A DNA stretch of 63,154 nt from the NCBI GenBank assembly GCA_000310025.1, contig FN648970.1, positions 143,430-206,583 on the forward strand. The letters run 5' to 3'. The first letter of the stretch is position 1. Each line of letters begins with the position of its first letter. The notes below the pieces were generated by a model. The model was given only the letters and a program-made list of their open reading frames with translations. It was not told the DNA's origin and ran no database searches. The stretch is from Ectocarpus siliculosus (Eukaryota > Sar > Phaeophyceae > Ectocarpales > Ectocarpaceae). Below, piece after piece: positions 22,894 through 34,479 of this stretch. The position numbers and the translations under genes are program-made.

Positions 22894-24053
22894 CAATGCG
22901 CAATTCATTTCTTGCGCAGCAATTGGAGGGTACGCCGGGGAAGTGGGGAACACGGAGGCCGGCACAGCATGGTGTATGGAAAGAACGAAAGCATGCCATT
23001 CATGCTCCGCGCTCTCGACTCCACTCAGCTCATCAGCTATAGCTTTCTCCAAAGATAGATTGAACATAGCCAGCCAGCCGGCACTCACGGTCTGCGATCT
23101 TTCTACAACTCATGGTCATCACAAGGAGTTAAGCTCGGACGCTGGTGGTGCGACTCACCCCTTCCTTCTCTAGGCGTCTTCGAGCGGTCCCAAACATGTT
23201 GCCCAGGGTGCGATGGATGTGTATGTCGGAACGACGACCGGTGTAGCGGGGTAAGTGAGTGAGTGCGTGGGTGGCTCAATCATTGCACTGAGCGGCACCG
23301 TAAATATTCAGCGATAAATATTTCCCACATGCTTGTGCAAATATATCTGGAAATCCCAGCCGGAGTGCCCCTTGCCGCCCACAAAACTTCGAGCCAAACT
23401 TGCGAGCCGTGTTGCGCAGCAGAGTACGGAGAGGAGAGGCAATGGTCGCCATTCAGGAACACGAATCCGGGGGCTTGGGAGTGATACGTCTAGAGCCAAT
23501 CAGAATCAAGCTGGGCGCGACAGGTGCGTGTGTGTGGTGTGCAATGATATATGGAATAATTTTGTTCGTCACCTGCCGTTCGTTGTTGTGCCACGGCCAA
23601 AATTGGTGACAAATATATACATACTAGATACATACATCAAGTCATGACAACCAGGGGAGGAAGATTAGTTGACAACTCCTACATTTCTGATACACAGGAA
23701 TTTATCACACATCCAAGGTAATATTGCTATGAACAAGCCTTGCTCCGTCACCATTGTAATGGCACGGCCCAAAATCGGTGACAAATGCATCAAGTCATGA
23801 CAACCAAGGGAGGAAGATTGTGTGACAACATATCTTTCTTGTGCACAGGAACGAATCACGCAGCCGATACGTGTTCTTGTGCATATATATTTGGAGGTCG
23901 ACATGTGAGCGTGCTTTACCATGGTTATTCGGATTCCGTATTTATGCCGAGGCAGGTGCCCTTCCTTCTGTTCACAGTGCGCTTACGATCCGGTGATCCA
24001 GTAGTAGTGTGTGCTTGGGATCTGTGTAAATTTTGGCTTGGAAAGCGGTAGTC
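22894..24053. other. Gene-poor stretch with a local tandem duplication
   Basis: Two diverged units of about 185 bp spacing, at 23,585-23,700 and 23,765-23,865, share GTGACAAAT, CATCAAGTCATGACAACCA and GGGAGGAAGATT. Nothing else is recognised. Confidence 0.5.
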
Positions 24054-24056
24054 TAA

Positions 24057-25310
24057 GGGCTCGTCTTAACCGGAATTGTGCTCCCCGAGCTCCCGCCCCG
24101 CCCCCATGTTAGAAAAGTAAGATCCACAGAACTCGGGGACCGAAAGCGTGGCGGGTCTAATATTGACCGTTTTTCCAAGAAACTAGCCCTGCGAGTTCGA
24201 GTTGAGTGTGTGGCAAAACAACGAACAGATACTTCATACTGTAGGCTGTGTTGAGGCTACCGCGCTGGTTTGCGCTGTGTGGAGATGTGGACAAGGGGCT
24301 CCGGCCAGTGAGCTCCCTGAGCTGCGCAGGCCGGGAACACCCTCTGGCAAAAACTGGGAGCACCCTCTGCGGCACAAAACTCGCACCGATGGGGGGTGGC
24401 AAAACCACAGAGAGCGGCGACCCCTTTTCTGTTTTTTGTTGTTTTCACTTCAAATCAGCGCTCACAGCACTAGTGCCGTTTTACTCCACCCCGTGGTCAC
24501 ACAGAAGAGCCCCCCTCTGCCCTCCTCTCCTGCGGTACTTTGCCATCGATTTTGAAGGCGAGAAGAGTTCAGCGCTCTCTTCCCCCTGTGTACACACGAA
24601 CTAGCGCTATCCACCAGGCCAGGAGCGGAAGCGACAGAAAAACTCACTTTGCAAGAAAAGCTCGCTTATATGCCGGGATTCGAACCCCTGATCTGACCTC
24701 TACAAGGTTTCGAGGATACCAACTAGACCACCGGGGCGAGCGGCTCATGCTACGGTTTATGTCCATCATACGGGTGGTTGCGGTACTAGTGGCAGCAGCT
24801 GCTGCCGCTACTTGTCGCGCTCGCTCCTGTTGGTCAGCATGCCAGGAGGAGACATATTTTCTGGTGCTCGCGGGTTGGCTGTGGAGCCCGTTGTGTGTGG
24901 TATGCGGATGTGGCAACTCTCCGAGGGCTCGTGAGGTGTGGCAACTAGGCGAGAGCGCGACAACGCCAGCAGCAGCAGCAGTAATACACCAGTGCCGTTC
25001 GCTGTCTTTCAAGGAAATAATTTGCCATGTCACCTCGAGTAGACCGCCTTTTGCGAACTCGGGTTGCGTTTCGCTCAACTCGGGTTTAGATTAAATCCAT
25101 TTTAATTAAATCTAAAAGAAAGTCCGGTGTTCTGACCCCGAGTTCAGCTTGCTGGAACTGCCGGGGAAAAAATAAATATATAAATATATATATATATGGT
25201 CTTTTCAGCATTTCACCCAATCAAACCTAGGGTTCTGTGGATCTTTCCATTCTAACTCGGGGTCGGGGCGGGAACTCGGGGCGCAAAAGAGCGGTTAAGA
25301 CCAGGAGGGC
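24057..25310 (+). mobile_element. 1.25-kb TIR element related to PIF/Harbinger, carrying a SINE
   Basis: Termini form inverted repeats of about 75 bp: GTCTTAACCG, CCCCGAG, CCCGCCCCG, GTTAGAA and AAGATCCACAGAAC are shared in order. The left end GGGCTCGTCTTAACC is preceded by TAA, as in the MITE at 21,742; the outermost right bases have decayed. A SINE lies inside. No transposase is seen. Confidence 0.75.
24424..24738 (-). mobile_element. tRNA-derived SINE, copy 4 (inverted, full length)
   Basis: A box CCAACTAGACCA and B box GGATTCGAACC (as read on plus) near 24,675-24,730. The 3' end is TTCACTTCAAATCAGCGCTC with a T-rich tail at 24,424-24,443. It is inserted in the TIR element at 24,057-25,310. 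Confidence 0.9.
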
Positions 25311-25319
25311 AAATTAAGA

Positions 25320-25554
25320 GAAAGAGAACAACGGAAAGCAACAACAACCTGCACCTACCTGTGGTCGGACAAGAAGAGAGTTCACTCAGAACAAAGGTGA
25401 TTCATTCTGAAAAAAAAATATCATTACGTTCGGTTATTTCAGAATCAGACCGTGTGTCGTATTTATTGCATGTGGCTTAGTTCGGCGTTAGGTGTAGTAG
25501 ACTAATCAGAAAAAAATTCACGAAACATTCACGTTTCCGGTTCTTGCCTTCAGA
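25320..25554 (-). repeat. Repeat 'F' copy 2, distal fragment
   Basis: Only the part next to the LTR matches copy 1: on minus, GCAAGAACC and CGTGAATTTTT correspond to copy 1 at about 21,078-21,105. The rest is unique AT-rich sequence. Confidence 0.5.
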
Positions 25555-25865
25555 TGTAATGGAGCAACTAGTGTATGAGCGTTATATGACCATGACGTGG
25601 ATATTTTGAATTTTCGTTGGTTGCTGTGACTAAGATTCCAACCCCCGTCCTCACTCTCGACTGACATGACGTGGATATTTTGTATTTTCGTTGGTTGCTG
25701 TGACTAGATTCCAACCCCCGTCCTCACTCTCGACTTGTGAGGGCGGAACGCGGGCTAGGTATGAAGAGGATAAACCATGAAATGCAACAACAACTGCTGT
25801 GAATGAGCCAGCAAGGAGCAGCGAACCTGCTCCCTTCCCTATTATTTATTTGTTCCTCCATAACA
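25555..25865 (+). repeat. 5' LTR of LTR retrotransposon 1
   Basis: 311 bp, TG...CA ends. Two tandem copies of a 72-bp block with GGTTGCTGTGACTA and ACCCCCGTCCTCACTCTCGA; the 3' LTR has one. Confidence 0.9.
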
Positions 25866-26699
25866 TTGTGGCGTCGTCTAGCATTTGGACTCCGGTCCTT
25901 CGCTGGTGCACCGCAGTTCGTGTTACTCTTCTGTGCTTCTGTCCTCTTTGTTTTGTTTCAGTCATTTGGTTTTGTACCGGCTTCAGAGGGGGGGTACATT
26001 TTCTCCCTCTGACTCATTTGTGGAGAGTCATGTGCATGTTTGTTTATCCTTCAGCTTGATGGACTTTCGAGTCCATCCATCTACATGTGATGCGCCGCCC
26101 ATGCATGGTGGCGCTCTTTTATTTCCATGACTTGTGGGTTTTGGTGAGCGCTGTGGCCTTTCTTCCACAACGATTCGATTGCTGGCAGGGTCGCGTTGGA
26201 ACGCGGCGGTCTCTGCGAAACAACAGCTCTGGCCTCGTCGATGCTACTTGCTTGCGATAACGTGACCTTTGCTCGTGCGTAGTGACTATACCCTTTCTTT
26301 CCTATCCCTTCGGTGGCAAACCCTGTGCCTATCTGATCATGCCATCGAAATAATGACAATGGGATGCTGCTGCTGAGTGGCCACTTGATGGCCTGCCGTG
26401 GCATGTTGCGATCTGCTGCACTGCATGTGCATAGGTTCTGCAATTGGCGCAATCTATCTGACCGCGTTGCTTGCGACAGAGGAGAATCGATGACAACAAA
26501 CCGGCCGCGGGGTGTGTTTTCTTTGCACACATCGAGGTCGAGGGAACAGCCTTGGCATCTGTCATGTGTGCGTACCTGTCCACATGGTGACGGGGGGCTG
26601 CCAACCGGCCGCTTAGCTGGCGTGACAATATGCCACATCTATCTGCTGTCATCGGCGGTTGCGCATTGACGCAATCGGCCATATATTTCTTGCCTGGAA

Positions 26700-26805
26700 A
26701 TCGGATACACGGAGAGCAAGACATTCGGGCGCGGGGTGTTTCTGTTGGAACACCTCGAGCTCAACCCTGGTCTTTTTGTGGGAACACCTCGAGCTCAACC
26801 CTGGT
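26700..26805 (+). repeat. Short tandem duplication inside LTR element 1
   Basis: GGAACACCTCGAGCTCAACC occurs twice, 36 bp apart. The surrounding 25,866-28,260 has only broken frames, and 27,390-27,500 is rich in TGCTGCTGC. Confidence 0.7.
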
Positions 26806-28262
26806 GATGGAAAGTTACCGAATGGCCGCCTAACCAACAGACTGTGGCTCACATTGGTGGCCACAAATGCTGCCGAGTGGCCGCTTGACTGTGATCGAAT
26901 GCGACAATGTTTTGCTTCCCGGAGCTGCACGTTCCTGTACAACTTCCCTCTTGTTTTCTTTTATTGACAGGACGCGGACGAGAAAGGACTCTGTCACGGA
27001 GTGTTTCCGTGACACATGCTCAGCGTTGCTGGCAATACATCATGACCCATGGTGGTGATCTCACTGCCATAACGACGTAACTATTTGTTTTTTGGCTACG
27101 GCCAGAGACCTTATGCCGACGAAAATCGACCCAGAGCAGAGCCAGGAGATTGGACCGGCGGCCGTGGATGCGGCCTGTACATGCATGCTTACATGATGCG
27201 GGTGATGTGTGCTGTTCGCTGTCAGTACAAAAGTGACTACTCTATTATGCAGGGTAAAGAGGGCAAAAGCACCGGTAGCGCAGAGAGCGTGCCTGGCCAT
27301 GGATGCAGGAAATAATTTCTCGGATAGCTTTGCCTCTGCGGTTGGTTCCCGAAGCATACGCTTTTGCCTCTGCCGCCACCGCTACTTGTTACAATGTTGC
27401 GGCGTTGCTGATATTGCTGCTGCAGCTGCTGTTCGGCGTTGCTGATATTGCTGCTGCAGCTGCTATTACCATTGCACTGTCGCAGCCGCTATATTGCTGC
27501 CGCTGTTGTATGGCTGCGGCTGCAGATTTGGGGCAATTTTCTGGCAAATGTCGCAACTCTCAACTGCGGGCAATTTCACGGATTCACAGGTCTTTTTACC
27601 CCAGCCATAACCTCGCATGAAGTAGTGCCGGCATGTTCCGCGTTGGCCAAATCGCATGATGCTCTACCGTTCGCATGCGAAAAACGAGGTGGCTCAGGTA
27701 AAAACAGTGGCCATACATCGGGCGAAGGGCACCACTCTGGGAGATGCAACTCGGACGCACACACCCCGTTCCCGTTCCCGGCCGCTGGTGTCCCCGCGGC
27801 TCCAGCGTCCACCGCTGTCGCTGGAACCCCGCGCCCGCGGAATTCCAGAACCTCGAATTTTCGTGGTACGACAGCGATGGCCTTTTGCACGCATCGCCGC
27901 CACAGGTACGTGTTGGTTTCCCAACCTTTTGTTTCTCAGATATCTATCGCCCCGCGCCTCATCACATTTTGTTTTGGGCGACCGTCGTGACTTGTCGGCG
28001 CCGACTACAACCTTGTGGTGTGGGCGCAGGAACGATAAGACGTCGGGTGTCTCACGGACGCTCGCCCCGATGTCTATGCCCCCTGGAGGCACGGCTTCCG
28101 CGCCTCCCATCGTTTCGGCGGCTCCGGGTGGTCTAGTCAACTCGTCGGAGCGCAGGGACCTTCAGGACAGCCTCAAGCCCGCCGCGGTGGCTCGAGTACG
28201 CTTGTACCCACCGCGCCCCCTCCGGACCCTTCACGACGTCCCCTACGGAGCATCAACGTCGC

Positions 28263-29432
28263 ATGGTGCTGACTGCACCACCGTTGCCGAGCGAAGGTAA
28301 CGGTTTTCCCAAATCGGAAGGTTCATGTTTTTTTTCACGAAATAGCGGTCCCGAGCCTCTCGCGGCCGCTGGCCATGTTGGTCGAGCGCCCGCGAAGAAG
28401 GCCGCTTTTAATGAACAGGCCTACACCGACGTTTTGCGCGAAAACGCCCGTGTAGACTGCTTGGTTTCGCACGCTTCCGCGGCTGGTTCACTGCTCCTGC
28501 CTGCCTCTCCTCGTAACCCACAATCCGGCCCGTCTTCGGACGGCACCCAGATTGTCCTGCCGGTTCCCGGTGCCATTTCCCTTCATGATATTTCTTCGCG
28601 GAAGGTAAGCGCACCCGCGCGGCAGGTCCCTGTTCTTGACGGCCGTCAGGATTTTTTTAACGATGATGTTGTCCTCTTTTCGACACCACCGCCTCGTTTG
28701 CTCAATTGGACGCCCTGTGCGTTATTTGGTCCACGGTATCCGCTATGTGTGCGGGATATAGTTCATGATGATGGTGGGATAGCTTGCATTTACGGCGATG
28801 ACTCCGCATATGAAAAATCATGGCTAACTCGGACCAAAGCGAACACATTCTCTCTTGGACGGAAGGTGCGCGGATTCTGGCTATGTTTTATCGGAGCACC
28901 GACGTGAGGATGTTATCTCTTCGCTGTTGTATGCGAAATTCACTCCAACTGCTGACGCGCGCGAAGTTTAAGTTTTCTTGGCTACGGGGGTCAGACAGAT
29001 TTTACGGAGGCTAGTTCCTTCGACACGTTATGGGGCATTGGTGTCGATGCTCTCGATCCGCGTGCTACGTCGCCTTTTCGGCAATGTGGTCAGAATCTCT
29101 TGGGCAAAGCGTTTGTTGCGACGCGCACGCTCTTGCGTGTGCGCCAGGTTGGACCCGACAAGACTTTGCGACCGACGCGCGCGGGGATACCAGCCCCCGT
29201 GTGCACAACCATTCATGCAATTGCGCCACCGAGCGATGGATCTTTGGCGGATGATCCTTCATCCTCGGACGCACGTGGTCCCCTAGACTTCGCTTGCGAA
29301 CACACCGGCGGACCGCTCACGCAGATGCTGCACATTGCGTCTGCCGCTTTTCACGCCACCGCCGCTTCACCACCGTTGTTGTTGGCGGGAAACGGCGCTG
29401 ATGGATATGGAAACACCACCGTTGTGTGGTAG
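28263..29432 (+). pseudogene. NADAR-domain (YbiA/DUF1768-like) gene, frameshifted
   Basis: NADAR proteins include N-glycosidases acting on riboflavin-pathway intermediates or ADP-ribose-type substrates. An open frame of 214 codons from 28,263 has a long Pro/Ser/Ala-rich N-terminal region, then GDDSAYEK and SLGRKVRGF near 28,790-28,875. After frame changes and a stop near 28,968, the core continues as EASSFDTLWGIGVDALDPRA (about 29,007-29,066) and GQNLLGKAF. These match the family's EAS.yD..WGIG and G.NLLGkaLm.vR motifs. The segment carrying the usual aromatic EQYMM motif appears deleted between about 28,775 and 28,795. At least two frameshifts are needed, so the copy is dead or the assembly has errors. 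It lies between the LTRs of element 1, hence probably a captured host gene. Confidence 0.7.
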
Positions 29433-29439
29433 ATGATGC

Positions 29440-30670
29440 ACAGGTAAGAATAGCTTTACGTTTTTTATGCGAAACATCGGCTTGGGTGGGCTTACCGCTT
29501 CCACGGAGCCATGAAACCACTCTTCTTGATGCAGGGCATTGGCTTGGGTGGGCTTATCCGTTCCAAGGAGTATCTAGTACGGTATTTCCGTCGGTATGGA
29601 CCCAACATGGCGATGCTGACGTCTGAGTCCGCCCCCCAATGTTGGTCTGGCGGAATATCGCGTCTGTCTTTGTGCTCCCGTACAATAGTTCAGTCTTGGT
29701 GGACCAGTGGTCGTTAGATCTCCTCCGGCTCTCTTCTGCAGAGCCAGACGTCGGCCTCTCGTCCGCCGTTGGTACCACTGCGGCTGCCCATATATTCGTT
29801 GCACCCGAACACTATGTCCGGGAACAGCTGCCGGAAAATGAGTGTGTGGCGGCAATACATTTTCGATGTTTGGGATCCCCAACGGTTTCGTATCGATGGC
29901 CTACGCTCAATCTCACCTTCCCTAATGGTCCGGGTATTGCAGTGAGCGTCGACTTCTTTTGGACCGTTGCCGGTCACGTACTTGCCTTCCTGCTCTTTTC
30001 TTCGAACTCCTCGTCCGAGGGTGCGAACGTTTAAGTCAATGGCAGAAACATTCGCATTTTTGCGGTTGACGCGACCGAAGCTGAGGACATGCAAGAAGAA
30101 GGAGAAGAGCGACTGGCGAGCAAACTTGTCTGCTAGCCGTTGTTTTCTGATGGGAAACGATGGGCCGGACTTAACGCGACTTTCAACGCTTGCCTGTTGT
30201 TTCAAGTCGTTGCTTCACGGGACGATTCCGTAGACTATATTTTATGTTTTGTTTGCTTTGCCGCCTTCAAATCATGGCGTTCGTTTCTCTCTTTACTGTT
30301 ATTTGGCGCTTTGTCTCGTTTGGTACGCTATGTTACGCTGACACGTGTTTGATTGGTGTGAGCTGATTTATTTTAGCGCCGACATAGGCGTTGTCGTCTC
30401 CACATTTGCTACGACCGCACCCGTCGCGATCAGTTCCCGCTGGTCCTTCCTTGTCGTCTACGTTGTGCTTCTTAGTAGTCATCACATGTGTGGTGTGGGG
30501 AAGGTTTGATGGTTTGGAGTACTTGTCAGGGATGAGTATTTCTCCGACACTAGTCGCTTTTATATTTTTTTGGGTTTGATATGGAAAGTCGCGTCTTTGA
30601 TCTCTATCTAATTTTGAGTATGGTTGAGGATAGAGTATCTGCATATACGACTTCCCAGGGTGGTCTATAA
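29440..30670 (+). other. Rest of the interior of LTR element 1
   Basis: An open frame of 131 codons at 29,639-30,034 (ending SSNSSSEGANV) has no recognised domain. AT-rich non-coding sequence follows to the 3' LTR. A short duplicated motif, GGCTTGGGTGGGCTTA, occurs near 29,480 and 29,540. Confidence 0.4.
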
Positions 30671-30909
30671 TGTAATGGAGCAACTAGTGTATGAGCGTTA
30701 TATGACCATGACGTGGATATTCTGTATTTTCGTTGGTTGCTGTGACTAAGATTCCAACCCCCGTCATCACTCTCGACTTGTGAGGGCGCAACGCGGGCTA
30801 GGTATGAAGGGGATAAAACATGAAATAAATGCAACAACAACTGTGAGTGAGCCAGCAAGGAGCAGCGGACCTGCCCCCTTCCCCTTTATTTCTCTGTTCT
30901 TCCATAACA
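30671..30909 (+). repeat. 3' LTR of LTR retrotransposon 1
   Basis: 239 bp, same termini as the 5' LTR, single copy of the internal 72-bp block. Followed by the CAGA target duplicate at 30,910-30,913. Confidence 0.9.
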
Positions 30910-30913
30910 CAGA

Positions 30914-31472
30914 TATACGGAGGCATTTTTGCCTATGCAGAATCGGATCGATGAAAACAGCAAGGAGCAACACTGCGTGCTCCTTTCACGATCCGGTATA
31001 TTGACGGAATAATCGGACAGGCGCACCGTGGGCGCTGTAGCATCACTGAGGACGCTATAGCAAGACCTGCCCAACTCACGTTCAGGTCTATTGCAGATAT
31101 AATCCAGCGGCAGAAGCTGGGTTCTGTCCGTTCTTGTCCAAACCGAGACATTGGATTGCCCTCTCGTCTTCAACTGCTGCTGTTGATGCTCGGGATTTTT
31201 TCTCACTCACATGACAAACACGGAAAAAATAGACCGAGTACAGCAGCAGCGCTAAGACCTCCAAAGAAAGCGCTGATTCCTTCGGCTGTCTATATGATAC
31301 CCTCTCCCAGTGCTGTTCTGTTCTGCTTCGTGGGTATTGGGGGCTCGCGTGCTGCTCAAGAGGGTGTGTGAGAGACGTGTGCCAACTCGCAAAACTGCCG
31401 TGTGAAAAAATGCAGTGAGATGGCCGGTTTTTGGTCAGAGACAGCAACACAAACCCACGGCACCACGCAGCA
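30914..31472 (-). repeat. Repeat 'F' copy 2, middle fragment
   Basis: Inverted match to 20,510-21,075 of copy 1: on minus CCACGGTGCGCCTG-like, TCGTTTTGGACCAAG-like, GATTGAAAAAAATTC-like and CACGTCTC blocks in the same order. Bounded on both sides by LTR retrotransposons. Confidence 0.8.
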
Positions 31473-31708
31473 CGGTATGTGTACTCGGCAGGACGCAAGT
31501 CTCCGAGATCTCCGAGGGGGGTACGCAGATGATATAGATGTGGGTATGATAGACAGACTTGGTGCAGCAGGCTTTGCCACGCTTCTTTGGTCACGTCTGT
31601 CACTCTCTCATAATCAAGGAACTTGAGTCACTCCTTTCTTTGTGCAACACGCTCTCGACAAGAGCCCGCGAGTGTGATAACATAGTACACGCGCCGACGC
31701 CCCAAACA
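31473..31708 (+). repeat. 5' LTR of LTR retrotransposon 2
   Basis: About 236 bp. The first bases (CGGTATGTGTACTCGG) deviate from canonical TG; the end CCCCAAACA is canonical. Confidence 0.8.
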
Positions 31709-31939
31709 CGATATCGTGGAGTCAGCTGACGTCGTTAGGGAAAGGTTAGGGAGGTAGGCACCGGAACCCAAGCGCAGCAGCAGCGGGCGGTTTTTGCCCG
31801 CGCGCGCCAAGGAGATCCAGGGAACAGAGTTTAGAATACAAGGGCAGCAGCTGTAGGCGCGCCAAGGAGATCCAGGGAAAGCACTTGGAATACGAGGAGT
31901 GCTGCTGTAAGCGGCTTTTTCCAGAGCACGTCAAGGAGA

Positions 31940-32262
31940 TCCCCGGTGGTCTAGTTGGTTACCTCGAAACCTTCTAGAGGTCAGGTCAGGGGTTCGAATC
32001 TCGGCGTAAGCGAGCTTTTCTTGCAAATTGAGTTTTTCTCTTGCTTCCGCTCCTGGCCTAGTGGATAGCGCTAGTTCGTGTGTACACAGAGGGAAGAGGG
32101 TGCTGAACTCTTCTCGCATTAAAAATCGAAGGCAAGAGTACCGCAGGAGGGGAGGGTAGAAGAGGGACTCTTCTGTGTGACCACGGGTCGGAGTAAACGG
32201 CACTAGTGTAGTGCTGTGAGCGCTGGTTTGAAGTGAAGACAAAAATAAAAATAAAAAAAGGA
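31940..32262 (+). mobile_element. tRNA-derived SINE, copy 5 (full length)
   Basis: A box TGGTCTAGTTGG, B box GGTTCGAATCT (one change), second A-box-like TGGCCTAGTGGATA, body and the 3' end TTTGAAGTGAAGACAAAAAT with an A-rich tail. It lies in the leader of LTR element 2, breaking a tandem repeat unit (CAAGGAGATCC). Confidence 0.95.
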
Positions 32263-32358
32263 GATTCAGCTACATACAACATACACAAACGGTAGGAGGT
32301 ACACAGACATCGTGCCGCATTTTTTGTTGCGGCGTAATTTTGCGGAGGAAGAGAAGAG

Positions 32359-34431
32359 ATGACGAGGGAGAAGGACAGGACAGAGAGGGAATATGGGCAT
32401 CTAAGGGAGAAGAATTATGCACCGGCAAGAGCAATGGCTGCCGGGAGAACGACTACCGGGGCAGCTGGTGGAGCTGGGCTCGGTACACAATGGGTGAGCA
32501 TGATGAATGAAGGAATTTGTGCTTTGAGCGGTTACAGCAGCAGTCGCAAACCGCCCAAAATGCCGAAAGATTCGGCGAAGGCGGTGAGCTGGCTGCGGAG
32601 ATTGCGGATTTTCCTGGCTAGCGAGGGTTTGGAGCAGACGCTTGAAGACACCTACCCCTGTGACTATGTTCCTGTCATCAGCTGTTTGGATCGCACATAT
32701 CTGAACCGGGTTCATGGTGCGGCGCTCGTTACGGCACACAAGCGGCGTGGGGATATCTGTTGGAAGCAACCTGCGGCACGGACATTGAAGAACGGTTGGC
32801 TGGTTGCGACCGCGTCCCTGAGGCATGGAGGGTGATCCGCGAATGGGTTTTGCCTACTTTTGACGCTGAGAAGGCATTGCTTGTGCGACGGTTGGAGACA
32901 GTTGAGATGACCCCTGGAGAGGACCCGAAGCTTTCTTTACCAGAGTCGATGGCATCGTGAACATGTCGGCATTGAAAAATCCGAGCGGGAAATCGTGCAG
33001 ATCATTGTCCGCCAGCTTTCGCCCGAGTACGATGTCGAACGTAAGTCTATCCTGGCCGACTCCACCATCCCCCGAGCGAAAGTGGAAAACGTTGTTCGCA
33101 CTGCACACGCTAAACGTCGAGATCAAGGAATTGGGCAGAGCGCAGGCGATCGGTGGTTTGGGGTGCGGTCATGGCGGCGGCTGTCAGAAGGGGAAACAAC
33201 GGCGGTGGCAGCAGCACCAGCACCAGCACCAGCAGCAGTGGGTTCATCCACAACCACCACCTGCACACCACCCACCTCCTAACTTCCCGTGGGGATCTGG
33301 GGGGCTCTATGACTGTGGGCGCAACGCCGTGTACCCGCAAGAGGAGTCAGCCCCGCCGCCAGGCGCTCCGATGGGTGCCGTTCGTCAGGGCGTGAGGTGT
33401 GGGAGGCATGGACACTCGCTCGGCGACTGCAATGCGCCACGACACTTTGAAGGCAACTGCACTGGTATGGTCATCGGTGTCGCATGTGTTGCACAACCGG
33501 CCGCATGCAACAGCACGTGCATGTCGGTGATGGAGAGGGTCTCAACGCCAGTGGCAACGACACTATGCCGTACCAGCAGCGGAAGCGACGACGCTGGAGG
33601 AGGCACAGGGACAGGCATCAGCCGGAGTCGCTCCTTCCTTTTGCAGATGGAGCGGTGGCATGGGGCACAGCAACCGCTGTGGGAGCGGCGACCGGTGGTG
33701 GTGGTTTCCCCGCTACGGTGGCGGGGGGAACGGCCGCGGCGCAGGCACTCGTGGCTGGAGCGGCGGCATCGGAGGCAGCAACGGCGGCGAGAGAGGCGAC
33801 CCCCGGTAACAGAGTCTTCCCCGCGGCGGCGGCAGGGGGAACGGCCGGGGAGCAGGGACTTGCTATTGAAGCGACGGTATCAGTGGTGCCACCGGCGGCG
33901 GCACCGGCGACGGATGAACTCGAAATCATGAAAGAAGAGCTTATTGACATACGGAGGCAATGGGGGAAATCGGCGGCCAAGAAACTGGCACTGCATGTGC
34001 AGCCGGGCCCACCACTTGTGTCGTCAGCAGGCGTGGCTTCAGCAGCGGAACCAACGGTGGGGACGGCGACAGGTAGTGGTGTTCTCCCCGACTCGTCGAT
34101 GAGGGGAACGGCCGGGGCGCCGTCGGCTGCAGGGACGGTGGCGCTGGAGGTTTCGTCAACCTGCGGCCAGATACCCCCCGCCGTATCAACTGGGGGGGCG
34201 ATCGCAGTGTCCACATCAGCAGCTACACCGGCACCAGCAGCGCAAGAAGCGGTGGACGCGTGCGATGAGGATGGCTGTTGGCTGGACAGTGGCGACGAAG
34301 GCGGCAACAGCAACGGCGGGGGCGGCGACAGCAGCTTCATAGCGTTGTTTGCGGGTGCGGGTGCGGGGCATCCCGGCTCCCATCCGATCGTGTACAATGG
34401 TATCTGCGTGGTGCGGGACGAGGGGGGGTAA
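32359..34431 (+). pseudogene. Copia-type Gag with protease stub, frameshifted
   Basis: Gag packages retrotransposon RNA. Three successive frames carry one protein: 32,359-32,740 (KAVSWLRRLRIFLASEGLEQ), 32,760-32,930 (AWRVIREWVLPTFDAEKALL, GEDPKL) and 32,940-33,150 (IVQIIVRQLSPEYDVERKSI, HAKRRDQ). This is the helical Gag domain (UBN2-like) of copia elements. A knuckle-like CGRHGHSLGDC at about 33,400 lacks its first Cys. A 315-codon frame, 33,484-34,431, rich in Ala, Gly and Thr, follows, with ELEIMKEELIDIRRQWGKSA. Just past its stop, DWILDRGW at 34,438 resembles the copia protease start WILDSGAS.H; nothing of pol follows. At least two frameshifts split Gag. Confidence 0.75.
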
Positions 34432-34479
34432 TACCAGGACTGGATACTCGATCGTGGCTGGAAGTGTGCGGCATGAATT

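Larger units (their letters stand above)
25555..30909 (+). mobile_element. LTR retrotransposon 1 (NADAR-carrying, non-autonomous)
   Basis: The LTRs begin TGTAATGGAGCAACTAG and end CTCCATAACA or TTCCATAACA: 5' LTR 25,555-25,865, 3' LTR 30,671-30,909. The 5' LTR is 72 bp longer because of a tandem duplication of a block starting CATGACGTGGATATTT. A 4-bp target duplication, CAGA, flanks the element. No reverse transcriptase, integrase or Gag is recognised in the 4.8-kb interior; it holds a broken NADAR gene. It interrupts repeat F, whose two sides can be rejoined in alignment with copy 1. The orientation is assumed from the NADAR frame. Confidence 0.85.

Noticed and set aside
27390-27500. Coiled or Leu-rich protein domain
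   Set aside because: The frame is produced by TGCTGCTGC repeats; stops and frame changes surround it.
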